From NCBI GenBank assembly GCA_951213105.1, contig OX578136.1, positions 76,504,437 through 76,568,436 of the forward strand: DNA of 64,000 bases. Direction: 5' to 3'. This document shows positions 33,241 through 43,600 of the stretch, piece after piece. A model generated the notes under the pieces. It made no database searches and was not told the origin of the DNA. It saw nothing but the letters and a program-made list of their open reading frames with translations. The stretch's first letter is position 1, and the number at the start of each line of letters is the position of its first letter. The stretch comes from Amaurobius ferox. Its lineage: Eukaryota; Arthropoda; Arachnida; Araneae; Amaurobiidae. Both the position numbers and the translations under genes were made by a program.

Positions 33241-33620
33241 TGGCGTTGTATGATGACGGTTCAACTTTCGTGGACCAAGTCGATGCGTTTTCACTTAAAG
33301 AGTTCAGGTACGTGAAAGCTTGACTGCATTTCGTGACCTATGTTATATTAGAGTTTGTTTTGACATGAGTTATAGTGGTTATTACATGTATTCGGTCATT
33401 TCAATGGATTCTAGTTATTGAATACAGATTTTTTGATAGTGATATAGTATCAAAGTACTGTGGTGATGTCACGACTGCGGGACTGTTCGCTCTGAACGTA
33501 GCAGTTTCGCCCGTAGAAGAGATAGGTCTTCATCAGGTTCTCGCGCTAGTGGTTTCTGCTGGTATCAGGATAAATTTAAGGAAAAAGCTCTGAGGTGTAT
33601 TTCACCATGTAAGTGGTCGG
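33241..33620 (+). pseudogene. Gag remnant: N- and C-terminal ends with the middle replaced
   Basis: 33241-33306 reads MALYDDGSTFVDQVDAFSLK, a plausible gag start. 33557-33615 reads CWYQDKFKEKALRCISPCKW, a Cys/His-rich C-terminal end typical of gag in this group of arthropod Gypsy elements. The ~250 bases between do not encode capsid; they hold AT-rich filler and a piece of the PPT/LTR junction (33455-33484). Gag would form the particle shell, and this one cannot. Confidence 0.55.
33455..33484 (+). repeat. Internal fragment of the PPT/3' LTR junction
   Basis: GTACTGTGGTGATGTCACGA and the next 10 bases match 36491-36520 (one C/T difference), including GTAC from just before the LTR. It lies where the middle of gag should be. 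Confidence 0.85.
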
Positions 33621-33890
33621 GAAACTAGTTGCCATTCCTGTTTTGTCGGCGGCGGTAGATGCGTGTGCTGGTTGCCGATTATTTGTTTTTGAGCGAACTA
33701 CAAAAACTAAATTTCTGATTGATAGCGGAGCTGCAATTAGTTGCTTTCCAAAGAGGCTTACTTCATGAAAAGACCCTGGTGATTTGGTTTTGTATGCGGC
33801 TAATGGCTCGCTGATTAAGACATTCGATTGGATTTGGATTTTGGACTTTGGAGACAATTTCATTGGAATTTGATGATTGCCGATATTTCA
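33621..33890 (+). pseudogene. Gypsy aspartic protease, broken
   Basis: The frame from about 33610 reads TKFLIDSGAAISCFPKRL, with the catalytic DSGA block at 33721-33732. A stop follows after LTS (33766-33768), then DLVLYAANGSLIKTF in the same frame. The downstream block (MIADISTPILGAE, 33870-33908) is in another frame, so a frameshift lies near 33825. The enzyme would process the polyprotein. Confidence 0.75.
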
Positions 33891-34662
33891 ACGCCCATAT
33901 TAGGTGCGGAGTCCAGTTGTTTCTACACCAAGAGACTAAATCCAGAGAAGTTGGCTGCATTAAATAAGGAATTTAAGGATTTGCTTCAGCATAGTGTAAT
34001 TAGACCTTCAAAAGGTCCGTGGGCTTGTCTTATTCATATGGTTAAGAAAAAGGACAATTCATGGATAATTTGTGGCGATTTTTGTTCAGTCAATAAGGTT
34101 ACGACACCGGACAGATACCCGCTTCCGCACATTTATGATTTTATGATGGGACTTAGGAGCAAAACTGTTTTTTTCAAAAATTGATTTGGTTCGAGCATAC
34201 TAGCAAATTCTGGTGGAGCCCAGTGATATTCGTCAAACCGCGGTAACTACTTCGATTGGTCTGTTTGAATTCTTAAAAATGCCGTACTGTTTGCGTACTG
34301 CAGGCAGTACGTTTCAATGCGTGTTGGATAATATCCTCCTCGATTTTGATTTTCGTCTGTCCTACTTAGATAATGTGTTTGTTTTTTCGGAAAACGAGAA
34401 AATGCATGAGGATCATTTACGCAGATTATTTAGGAAATTGAATGATCATGGTTTGATAGTGAATTTGCCGAAAGCCGAATTTGGAGGATCGGGGATTTCT
34501 TTCTTAGGGTTTTTGATATCCAATAAAGGAATTTCTCCATTACCGGGTAAGGTTGGTAAATTCGCTGAATACTCTGTTCCTACTACAGTGAAGGAGTTGA
34601 GAACTTTTTTGGCAATGCTGAACTTTTATCACCGGTTCCTAAAGGGCGCTGCTGAAAAATAA
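33828..34662 (+). pseudogene. Gypsy reverse transcriptase, YxDD changed to YLDN
   Basis: 33828-34184 gives the RT start: LNPEKLAALNKEFKDLLQHS, VIRPSKGPWACLIHMVKKKD and TTPDRYPLPHIYDF. A T-run (34168-34175) shifts the frame, and a stop sits in place of the usual His after RAY (about 34200). 34213-34659 continues with TSIGLFEFLKMPYCLRTAGS and TFQ, then the palm box YLDN (34363-34374), where the second catalytic Asp is Asn (GAT-AAT). FLGFLISNKGI and ELRTFLAMLNFYHRFL follow. A stop (34660) precedes the RNase H part. It is inactive for both frame and residue reasons. Confidence 0.9.
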
Positions 34663-34668
34663 TCGCAG

Positions 34669-35262
34669 TTGAACGAACTCGTCAAAAATAAACGCAAAAA
34701 TGATAAAACGCTTATCCTGTGGACGGATGAGGCTAAGGAAGCATTTGATTGTTGCAAGAAGGCGATTGCCGATGCAATATATCTAGCATTTCCTGCTTCG
34801 AATGTACAGATGGTTTTAATGGTGGATGCTTCTCAGATTGCGACAGGTGCGGTTTTGCAACAGCAGGTTGAAGAAGGTCTAGAACCTTTAGGGGTTTTTT
34901 CAAAAAAGCTTACCCCTGCGCAAATGAAATACAGCACGTTTGATCGGGAATTGTTGGCAGTTTATGCGGCTGTAAGACATTTCAGGCATATATTGGAAGG
35001 TCGTCAGGTGATGATTTACACTGATCATATACCGTTGACGTATGCATTTAATCAAAAGCTGAATAACTCTTCCGCTAGACAGATTAGACATTTAGAATTA
35101 ATCAGCCAGTATTCAACCGAGTTCAGGTATATTCCGGGAGATGAGAATGTAGTCGCTAATACCTTATCTAGGATCAATTCTATAAGTTTAGCTGCTTCGA
35201 TTGATTTTGATTGTATTGCGCTGGACCAGTTACAGGATCAGGAGTTGAATAATTTGCTATAA
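34669..35262 (+). pseudogene. Gypsy RNase H and connector
   Basis: 197 open residues in the same frame as the RT end, separated from it by a stop (34660-34662) and closed by another (35260-35262). Conserved blocks: LMVDASQIATGAVLQQ (first catalytic Asp), FSKKLTPAQMKYSTFDRELL (catalytic Glu region), VMIYTDHIPLTYAF (TDH block) and ISQYSTEFRYIPGDENVVAN (end block with Asn where Asp is usual in VADxLS). This is the best-preserved part of the polyprotein. Confidence 0.9.
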
Positions 35263-35280
35263 ACGCATACAGGTCACGAT

Positions 35281-36465
35281 TTGCGGCTCATGTCTCTCCC
35301 TGCCTGTAATAATGCTATATATTGTGATATGTCTAATGGTGTATCTAGACCTTTCATCTCACAGATCTGGAGGAAGAAAGTGTTTGACAGGACACACAAT
35401 TTATCACATCCTGGTTCAAAGGCGACATTGAAGTTGATGCAACAACGTTACGTGTGGCGTGCTATGAGGAAAGATTGTGCTGAATGGTGTCGGCAATGTC
35501 TTGAGTGCCAAAGAACCAAGATATTTAAGTATACTGAGACGCCGTTGGCGGAATATCCTCCTGCAACGAATCGGTTTTGTCAGGTCCATTTGGATATAGT
35601 GGGACCGCTGTTACCGTCAAAAGATAATAGATACATCTTGACATGCATCGACAGATATACACGCTGGCCGGAAGCACTTCCGATGCAAGACCAGACCGCG
35701 GAAACGGTAGCTGAAGTTTTTCTCAGCAATTGAATCGCGCGTTTTGGAGTGTCGGAAGTAAGCACGACAGACCGGGGAGCAAATTTTGAATCTCGTCTGT
35801 TCCAGTGTTTATCTAGAATTTTCTATGTACACAAGTGTCGCACCACCGCATATCACCCTCAAGGGAACGGTATGGTGGAGCGTTTTCACAGAACCCTCAA
35901 ATCGGCTTTAATGGCGGTGGATTCTATTCAGTGGAGCGAGACTTTGCCAGTGGTGTTATTATCTTTGAGATCGGCAGTGCGAGAGAAGTTAGAAGCCGCA
36001 CCGACGGAATTGGTTTACGGTACAGCCCTTCGCTTGCCGGAAGACATGATACAAAGAGCAGATCAGAAAGTAATGGCTCCAACACAATTCGTGAAAAATC
36101 TGAGGGAACACATGGCTAATCTGAGGCAGATCCCAGCAACTGAACATTCCACTCAAAAAGTGTATGTTCCTCAGGATTTAAAGAATTGTTCCCATGTTTT
36201 CATCCGCATAGATACTGTCAGACGACTATTGGTGTCGCCATACCAGGGACCGTTTCCAGTTTTGTTAAGAACGGACAAAGTCATTTCGATTCTGTGCAAT
36301 GGCCGGAATCATGACGTGGCAATTGACAGAGTGAAGCCAGCGTACGTGGTGGTTCCTGAGGTGAATAAGCACACAAGTTTGGAGACTCTTATTGCAAGTG
36401 CCCAGAGTGTGTCTAGATCTGGTCGTAGAACTAAGCCTGTAGTTCGTTTTCATGTTGGATCTTGA
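35281..36465 (+). pseudogene. Gypsy integrase, one in-frame stop
   Basis: The zinc domain is visible as HNLSHPGSKAT...CRQCLECQRTK (HHCC type). The catalytic core shows HLDIVGPLLPSKDNRYILTC (first Asp), STTDRGANFES (second Asp) and GNGMVERFHRTLKS (Glu). A TGA (35731-35733) interrupts the core between LSN and IARFG, where Trp is usual; the frame does not shift. The C-terminal part, SHVFIRIDTVRRLLVSPYQG, is the SH3-like DNA-binding block. It would insert the element cDNA. The frame ends 30 bp before the polypurine tract. Confidence 0.92.
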
Positions 36466-36479
36466 CCTGGATGTTTTTT

Positions 36480-36494
36480 CCTAGGGGGGAGTAC
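36480..36494 (+). promoter_or_regulatory. Polypurine tract before the 3' LTR
   Basis: AGGGGGGAG within CCTAGGGGGGAGTAC lies directly before the 3' LTR start. This is where plus-strand synthesis of the element would be primed. Confidence 0.85.
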
Positions 36495-37079
36495 TGTGGT
36501 GACGTCACGACTGCGGGACTTCACAGACTTTCTGCGGGATGTTACAGACTCTGCGGTCCTGTGAGTGCATACTACGCATGTCAACGATTCCATATTTAAG
36601 ACGTTGCATCGTGCAGTTCTTCAGTGTCGTATTCAGTCTAGTATGCTCACTGTCTAGTATGCTCACTGTCTAGTATACTGACAGTTTCGTACTCGCGTAG
36701 ACTCGAAGTCTGAACTTTTGAAGCATGACGTCTCATATCCTAGAGTCTTGGCGTAACATCGGCTACGTGGCAAATACTTTCTAGCTTAACCTTATGCACG
36801 CATATAATGATGCAATTTGACGCTGTAATGTTTTCGAGCTCAGCAAGTAAAAGTTCCTGTATTGTTAAGTTAAGTTTTAGTTATTAAATGTTAAGTTTTC
36901 TGATGTGTCGAGTATTCTTATACGTTAGCTGTAGTCCACTCACCCACGCAACATTCAACCAATGCAACCTTCAACAAATGTGTTCTTCAAAGGGGTTTGA
37001 TGTAAATATATATATACTAAAGTGGTAAGTTGAAGCACTTTAATAGCACTCTTCATTATAATGCCTAACAGCATCACCA
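36495..37079 (+). repeat. 3' LTR of the Gypsy element
   Basis: 585 bp. Differs from the 5' LTR by scattered substitutions, a duplicated TAGTATGCTCACTGTC block (about 36640-36672) and a duplicated AAGTT near 36865. Confidence 0.92.
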
Positions 37080-37085
37080 AACTAA

Positions 37086-38579
37086 CATATTTTCAAAGAA
37101 TTAAGAAGCATTTAAAAACAACTTGCTAACTGAAGCTCATAAGCAGATACGTTTTTTTACGTTGATAATGATTTTTATTTACACAAATGAACGTAAAAAT
37201 ATAGAAGATAAGCGTATGAGGAAGTCGATTGCTGTTTCTCACTTTACTTTTGTAATAATTCAGCTCCGAAAATAGGTTAATATAGGTTATTATTTGGCTT
37301 ATATTATGATAAATTGCTGTAGGTTATATAATAATAAGTGTGCGATTAGATTAATATAAGTGAAATTTGATTAAAATATTATAATAGGTTAAATTAATTA
37401 TATTTTAATATGTTAAAATATCCGTATTGTGTGTTTAAGCTCGAATTCCTCATGTAATCATATTTGGCAACATTTAGTTTTACTTAGTTCCAGCAGAATG
37501 GATGATAAAAGTTTGTTATCTTTATTTTCAGATTTAACACTTAAATTATTATTTTAAAATATTTCCTATACATTATGTAAAAGTTTCTTTTTTATGCTTG
37601 TGGCAGCTTAGTGACGGCAATAGATTCATTTGACTTATCTGTGCTAATAAAACTATTTTGGGAGCATTAATATCTCATAATGTAGTTCTAATAATTTATT
37701 CTACATATGCTCTACAATCATTGTTCCGGGAATTACCATTGTTTTACAAAATAATTAATGCAAAGAACATTTTAAATTTTATAATATTCGAGTTTAAATC
37801 ATAATAAATACTACAATTTCTATCGGGTTTTACTAGTATTCGTATGATATATCTACATGCAAAATTTTATAATGATAAGTGCATTGGATCTTGCGTTGTC
37901 GTGTCCATATCTTGGGCATTTACTTACAAAAGCACAAATAAGCATCATTCTCAGAGTATCTTATTCACCAATATATAGAATTCAAAACCTTTCGTGAAAA
38001 TATTAATTTTATACTCTATATGAGAAAGTAAACACCATAAAAAATTATATTTTATAGCTGCACAAAAATATTTGATTTTAATAATAAAATATTTTCAACA
38101 AATGATTGTTGAGAAACAGACGCATATTGAGTAAAGATAGTTGTACTGAAAGAAAATAATTTGAAATCCAAATGGTAGAAAAAGAAAAAGTGATGTAAAC
38201 ATTGAAATCCATTTATACGTAGGTTAATCCAATAATAAATGTTTGATGCACCCAGCAAATGGCTTTCGTAGCAGCGATAAATAAGATTTTCTCTCTTTCA
38301 TTACTTATAACAATTCAAACACGATGTATTTATTTTATTACAAAATGATATGTAACATAAGCATATTCACAGAACCCGCATATAACAGGTGTTCCAAAGT
38401 GAGGATAGCCCTCTCAATGCAGATTACATCATCCATAGAATAAGCGCCTAACTGATCCATAGATGCTATTATCTGCATAGATGCTGTTATCTGCGATCCT
38501 GACATAACATAATGTTTGACTATTGTGTTAACATCCAGGCTAGATAAAATTCGTTGGAGACAGAAAGTAGAAGTTAGAG
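37086..38579. other. Anonymous AT-rich DNA
   Basis: 37265-37440 is a loose TTAATATAGGTTA / ATAATAGGTTAAA reiteration. A 90-codon minus-strand frame (38338-38610) has no recognisable domain. Nothing else seen. Confidence 0.45.
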
Positions 38580-39150
38580 AAAGTAGCTCAATTCGACTTT
38601 TTCTAACCATAATCCATTTTCAAGTAGCTTCTATCTCTTTTTTTCAAATTTTGCAAGAAAAAAAAAATTGAAGAACCTCATCGTTGGTTGAAATTATCAC
38701 AATTACGGCTGGCTTCTAACCTGGCTTAAAACGCTCTTTCATTCTCTATAGATACCATGCTTCCCATTGTACCCCTTTCGAGGGGGGGGGGTGACTCTCC
38801 CCCATTGGGGGACTAATAATTACACGACCATAAATTGCATCTCGGCTATTTTTTATTACAATGATTCAGACTGTTAAGTGCTGTGATCGTTGAGCTATAA
38901 AAAACACCTTTTATGCATAATTATGTAAAATATTGTCCTTTGCTGTAAATATGTAAAATACAAAAATAAAAAATATCAAATAAATTTTGAAATTTTCTCT
39001 CGAATTTCAAAACATTCTATCTAGTTCAATTTTTTTCAATTTACAAAGAGAGATATAAAGTATTGTAAAAATCCATTAATATTGCGTGCATTAATATATC
39101 CATTAATATATCGTGTACACAAAAATTTTATTTAAAATCTTAAAAATATC
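38580..39150 (+). repeat. Dispersed repeat family C, copy 1 (poly-G bearing)
   Basis: It matches 40455-40980: TCGACTTT.TC, a CAAATTTT...AAGAAA block, a G10 run (38782-38791) where copy 2 has a C11 run, and TTTTATGCATAATTATGT.AAA followed by CTTTGCTGTAA. No coding capacity; class unknown. Confidence 0.55.
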
Positions 39151-40454
39151 ATTATGTCTGATGTATGAGGCTGACTTTATTCAGAAAGCTACTTAGTCGC
39201 CATTCTCAGCCTTATTGGTATATCACGCTAGTTCTAAAGAATTGTCTAAATACACGCTTGATGAGCTGGATATTGATTTTTTTTCGAAATAAGGTTAACA
39301 GTTTTGTTGATGCTTGTTAAGCACGTATCTGTTATTGTGTTATACGCTATTGGTTTTTACTGAATTCTATTCATATGATATAAAAAATCTAATGTGTTCA
39401 CGGCATGACATTCCCAATAATGAAATATTTAGGTATTCAAAGGTAGCAAAAAGCCATTAGCTTTTTATTGATATTTGATATGGCTGAAGCAGAAGTTTAC
39501 TGTAGCACTGTAAATTTCATAAAAATTGCTTGATTCTTTGCGGCAATATTCTCTTTTTTGTGGGAAAGGGGAAATTTCTAATATCTTGCAGACAGTTCGT
39601 GGTGATTCCTAAACAATTCAGTCCATTATTTATTTAAAAAATAATAATACATTTAATAAAAGTGAGAAGATTGAATTATTTACGATTTATTTTCAATTTT
39701 AAATCAAAAACGTCCTATATCTCGAGACGGTGTATGTTTTCGTCCTATAAATAGTGTCATTTAATTTTAAATAAAAAGTCCCAGATTAAAAGGATATTAT
39801 CGAAAAGGACATTAAGGATCTTTCTCTAGTTTGTACACATTGAAAATCAATAGGCTTCTCAAGTTCGTCGATTGAAATAATCGTATAAAATTTCTGGCAT
39901 TGTTCATTTTCTTCAAGATTTATCACGTTCATAGATTCACAGACAAAGCGTCACGCAGACTGACATTAAGGTAATTGAAAATGTATTCGTATTCATGGGA
40001 GAACAAAACGTGTAGATCCATCATATTTTTGATACCACACAATACCACATGTACCCTTTACATATGCCATGCATTATTAAGTATAAGTAAACATTCAAGA
40101 AAGAAAACATTCCAACATAATAGGAACTGACAAAAACATCGATAAACAATAGTTATGAGCATTTTTCTTTCTCGTAGCCCCACATAAATTTCATTAAATT
40201 TACCCCAAGGGGCCACACTGTTCAAATAAGATGTAAAATTTCATATATTTTCAGCACTATACAGCTGACGATGTTTGACTGAAATAAAATGCGTCACTCG
40301 AATATGTAAACAGTCCGGAAATCATTAAACGTGATGCCAGAATTGTGCGACTGGCATTTCTGTGAACGTGTTAAAATTATAATTGTAGTTTAAATATGAT
40401 ATTTGTAATTTAAATTAATTGTCATTCTGCTGTTTCTCCAAAGAAATTAACTGG
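39151..40454. other. Anonymous AT-rich DNA with a family A fragment
   Basis: 39800-40020 resembles part of family A (AATCAATAGGCTTCTCAAGTT, then a CGTCACGCAGACTGAC-like block in place of the CA run). The rest shows nothing. Confidence 0.4.
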
Positions 40455-40980
40455 GGTTTGGCTCAATCGACTTTCTCATATCACAATTCCTTTTCATGTG
40501 GCTATTTCTATACTTTTTCTCAAATTTTATAAAGAAACATTTGAAAAATGCATATCGTTGTTTCAAATGATCACAATTATAGCAGGTTGTCCTACATTTT
40601 AAAGACCTTGAAAAAATATTTAGATGTATGGCAACATTTCATAATGTATTCACCGGAGGCGTTACTTCCTCCCCCCCCCCCGCGGAGGGGGTTAATAACG
40701 TCATAAACACAAAAATTGTTTTGTGCGAGAATTTTTTACCACAATTATTGAATCTATTAAGTTTCGTGATTATTAAATCATAATTGACCCTTTTCATGCA
40801 TGATTATGTCAAATTCTGTTCTATGCTGTTATGTTAAGAAAATATAAAATTTCAAATAAATTTCGAAGTTTTAGTTCGAATTAAAGAAAAATAGTTCTAG
40901 ATGTTTTACTAACGAAGCCGACTATAAAATTTCGTGAAAAACCATTAATATTTGTGACGGCTATCGTGTGCACAACAAAT
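40455..40980 (+). repeat. Dispersed repeat family C, copy 2 (poly-C bearing)
   Basis: See 38580-39150. Shared end block CTTTTCATGCATGATTATGT and CTATGCTGT. The C11 run (40671-40681) is followed by GCGGAGGGGG. Confidence 0.55.
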
Positions 40981-41404
40981 CAACCACATACACGAAACCA
41001 GATGGGCATCTCTCCAAAAATAGGCGAACGTGCTCAGGAGGTCCTTAAACATGTATTGGCATCAACATTTCGAAATCGAAAATTTTTGTAAAAAAATTAC
41101 TTTTTTAATACTGCGTACGAGGAAGCAAAAGGGACATCATGAATTTATTAAAAGAGATTTTAATAAACTAATGTATGTGGAAAACGTTTATTTCTTACTA
41201 TCATCGTGGAGGGAAAATCAGGTCAGGTCCTTAGGTCCGACAATGATCATTTTTGAAGGATATCTATACAATAAAAACCATCAAGCGTAGTATGGGAGAA
41301 TATTCAGAATCTTGGAAAAAATAGTATTATATATAAAAAATAGTATTATATATAAAAAAAGTATTATAGTATAAATTAGGACAAAATATATGGTATGACG
41401 TTTT

Positions 41405-41462
41405 AAAATGTATGCAGACACCAGTACATATTTAAAATGTATGCAGACATTAGTACATATTT
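41405..41462 (+). repeat. 29-bp tandem duplication
   Basis: AAAATGTATGCAGACA.(C/T)AGT at 41405 and 41434. Just before it, TAGTATTATATATAAAAAA repeats at 41322, 41342 and, in part, 41360. Confidence 0.8.
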
Positions 41463-41867
41463 AAACCTGGGAAAACAGGAAAACTAACACACTTCAATGC
41501 AAAGTATGTGTATATGTATGGTATGTATTGTACATAGCGTCGAAAATAGCTTTCTGAACTGAAAATTGAATCAGTTAGGTTCTGCCGCGTGATTTTGTTT
41601 CACACTTTTATGTCCTCGGTGTGGATTTCTAGAAGATTCTGAGGTAATTTAACCATTTCCCCCAATTTTGTCCTAAAAAAATTGAAATTCGGCTTCGTTT
41701 GGATTAAGCCAGTAGTCGATACTATAAGTGTGGTAAGATTCAGCCTTCTAATCCACCAGAGAGCTGCTTGAAGGTTTGGAAAATCTTTATAGAAACGCTA
41801 ATATCCGCAGCTGACTGGTCGTATAAAAAATGCGACTACGTTTGGTTTTATTCGATAATTGCTGTTT

Positions 41868-42085
41868 CCCACATTATCTCCGTGTTCCCACGGAGTACGG
41901 GTTTGTTAAATATGTGGGTTAATAAGTCCTTCCGAGAGGTTGTTGGTAGGAGAAGGTGGGTGCGGTACCTGTGGATGCCACCTCCAATGGGTTTCGGTCC
42001 CAATTATGTGGCCCTTCACCGGCTGTCCAAACGCATACCTTACACCTTCGGGTAGGTTGGACGGTCTGGGTCCAAGACGAAGGAG
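41868..42085 (+). mobile_element. SINE, 5'-truncated (no tRNA head)
   Basis: Body from CCGTGTTCCCACGGAGTACG through GTCCTTCCGAGAGGTTG to CGGGTAGGTTGGACGGTCTG and a CCAAGACGAAGG tail. The tail variant (no CAACAA) also occurs at 46781-47060, suggesting a sub-family. It is the most diverged copy here. Confidence 0.85.
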
Positions 42086-43259
42086 AAATGAGTTAGATAA
42101 CGCACAACTTATATATATTCCTGATAAAGGACAAGTAAAACTAATATGGCTGACCGATTATCATCAAACTTTGAATTACATGTAATTTTTGTAAATTCTC
42201 AGGGGTCAGATCTATTGAATATAGTTCAATAACAATTTAATATCACATTTTAAATTAATAACTTATTAAGACTATAGGACAAAACTGCGAGCTTTAAAAA
42301 ATCCCTAATTCTATAGGAGAAGGGGAACTTTTTGTTGGTTTAATACAAGGAGTAGTTTCCCGTTTCTTATAACAGAGTTATTTATCTCTTCTAACAAATG
42401 TTACCTAAGGTCGAAGAAAAAGGGGTTTCTGGAAGGTCTGAAAAGAATTTTCCAGATTCCCAAGTTTTTCCGTCCTAGGAGGAGGGTGTACATAAAAAAT
42501 CCGACTCTTTCAGATTCCGTACCATAGTTGGTACTATAAGCATGCCTTTTAAGTGCCTGGAAGGTTTCTAGAAAGTCCAGAACGACAAAAACATGTTAAA
42601 TACGTTAGACATTTATATATAGTGATTTTATAACCGTTGACAATAAGCATATGTAATTTATCTCACTTTTCTTCTGGTTCATCTATTATTTTACGTTGTT
42701 TACGTTATACTTCAAAATTTCTTGAACTTCACAATTTTCAAAATTTATAGTTATTCTTGGAACGGATAAGTTTTCCACAAATATTTCATTTGTAAAGTAA
42801 TACTGACAAGGTCAATAACAACATATTCTTTGTTCTAGTCTTATGAAACATATAGAAGAATTTAACTGGACATTATTTTCGTTTTTCCGTTTCATCTTGT
42901 AAGTTGCTGTGTTTTCAGAAATGGAATTATACCATAAAATATTTGCCTCAGATAAAAATAAACAATTCTTGGAATAACGCTATTCGTAAAGAAATTTATC
43001 GTATTTCCCTAGAATTATTTGAGCTCTTAAGTTCCAAATAACATTTCCCTTTACCTGCAAACTTTGCAAAAATGTAGTCCACGAATTAAAGGCAAACTTA
43101 TTTGTTATTCCCTTTGAAATATTTAACGATATTTTATTTGAGTAGGTAATTTTAAAATGAATTCAGAAACATATTCACTATTATTTGTTTTTATTTAATT
43201 CAATTATATTTTTATTTTTTCCCAATTTTACTACCTTTTATTTTTATTTTCCCATGCAT
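42086..43259. other. Anonymous DNA
   Basis: Weak internal similarity between 41690-41790 and 42500-42590 (GGTACTATAAG..TGCC, CTGGAAGGTTT.TAGAAA). No gene. Confidence 0.4.
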
Positions 43260-43600
43260 TGTATAATGTATTGGGGAAGTATTGTTACGGGGTAGATAAT
43301 TCGAATTCGAGTTTTCGACCGAAGATCACGTTTCAAGAATCTCTGAATTCGTGTATGAGAGTGTGTGCGTCAAAACAATTTCTCAAGAACGAATGGGTGG
43401 TTTCGTACGAATTTTAGTACAAATAATAGTGAATACTGGACAGATATTTGAAATTTGTTGCATGGGTGAACAGTGTAAAAATGATCACTGAAAAAATTTC
43501 ATTATGCAAAAATTCACGTTTTTCGGGGGTTACTATTATGAAGTCGTTGATTTTCAACGTGTATTTGGATAGTATATATATATAATTGTCTGAACTGTTT
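43260..43600 (+). repeat. Repeat family A, partial copy (hairpin end)
   Basis: GGGGAAGTATTGTTACGGGG, ATTCGAATTCGAGTTTTCGA and ACGTTTCAAGAATCTCTGAA, then a short GAGAGTGTGTGCGTC and CTCAAGAACGAATGGG. It matches the first ~200 bp of 2018-2963. Confidence 0.6.

Larger units (their letters stand above)
32347..37085 (+). mobile_element. Ty3/Gypsy LTR retrotransposon with LTRs and target duplication
   Basis: LTRs at 32353-32930 and 36495-37079 begin TGTGGTGA and end TCACCA (perfect 6-bp ends). AACTAA flanks both sides (32347-32352, 37080-37085). A polypurine tract and primer-site-like sequence are in place. The inner order is gag remnant, protease, RT, RNase H, integrase. The pol frame has several stops and at least two frameshifts, and gag is mostly missing, so the copy is dead. 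The LTRs differ at scattered sites plus a 22-bp duplication in the 3' LTR and a longer TA run in the 5' LTR, pointing to an older insertion. Confidence 0.93.

Noticed and set aside
38338..38610. A 90-residue minus-strand protein.
   Set aside because: No recognised domain, and the frame partly overlaps the start of a dispersed repeat; such lengths occur by chance here.
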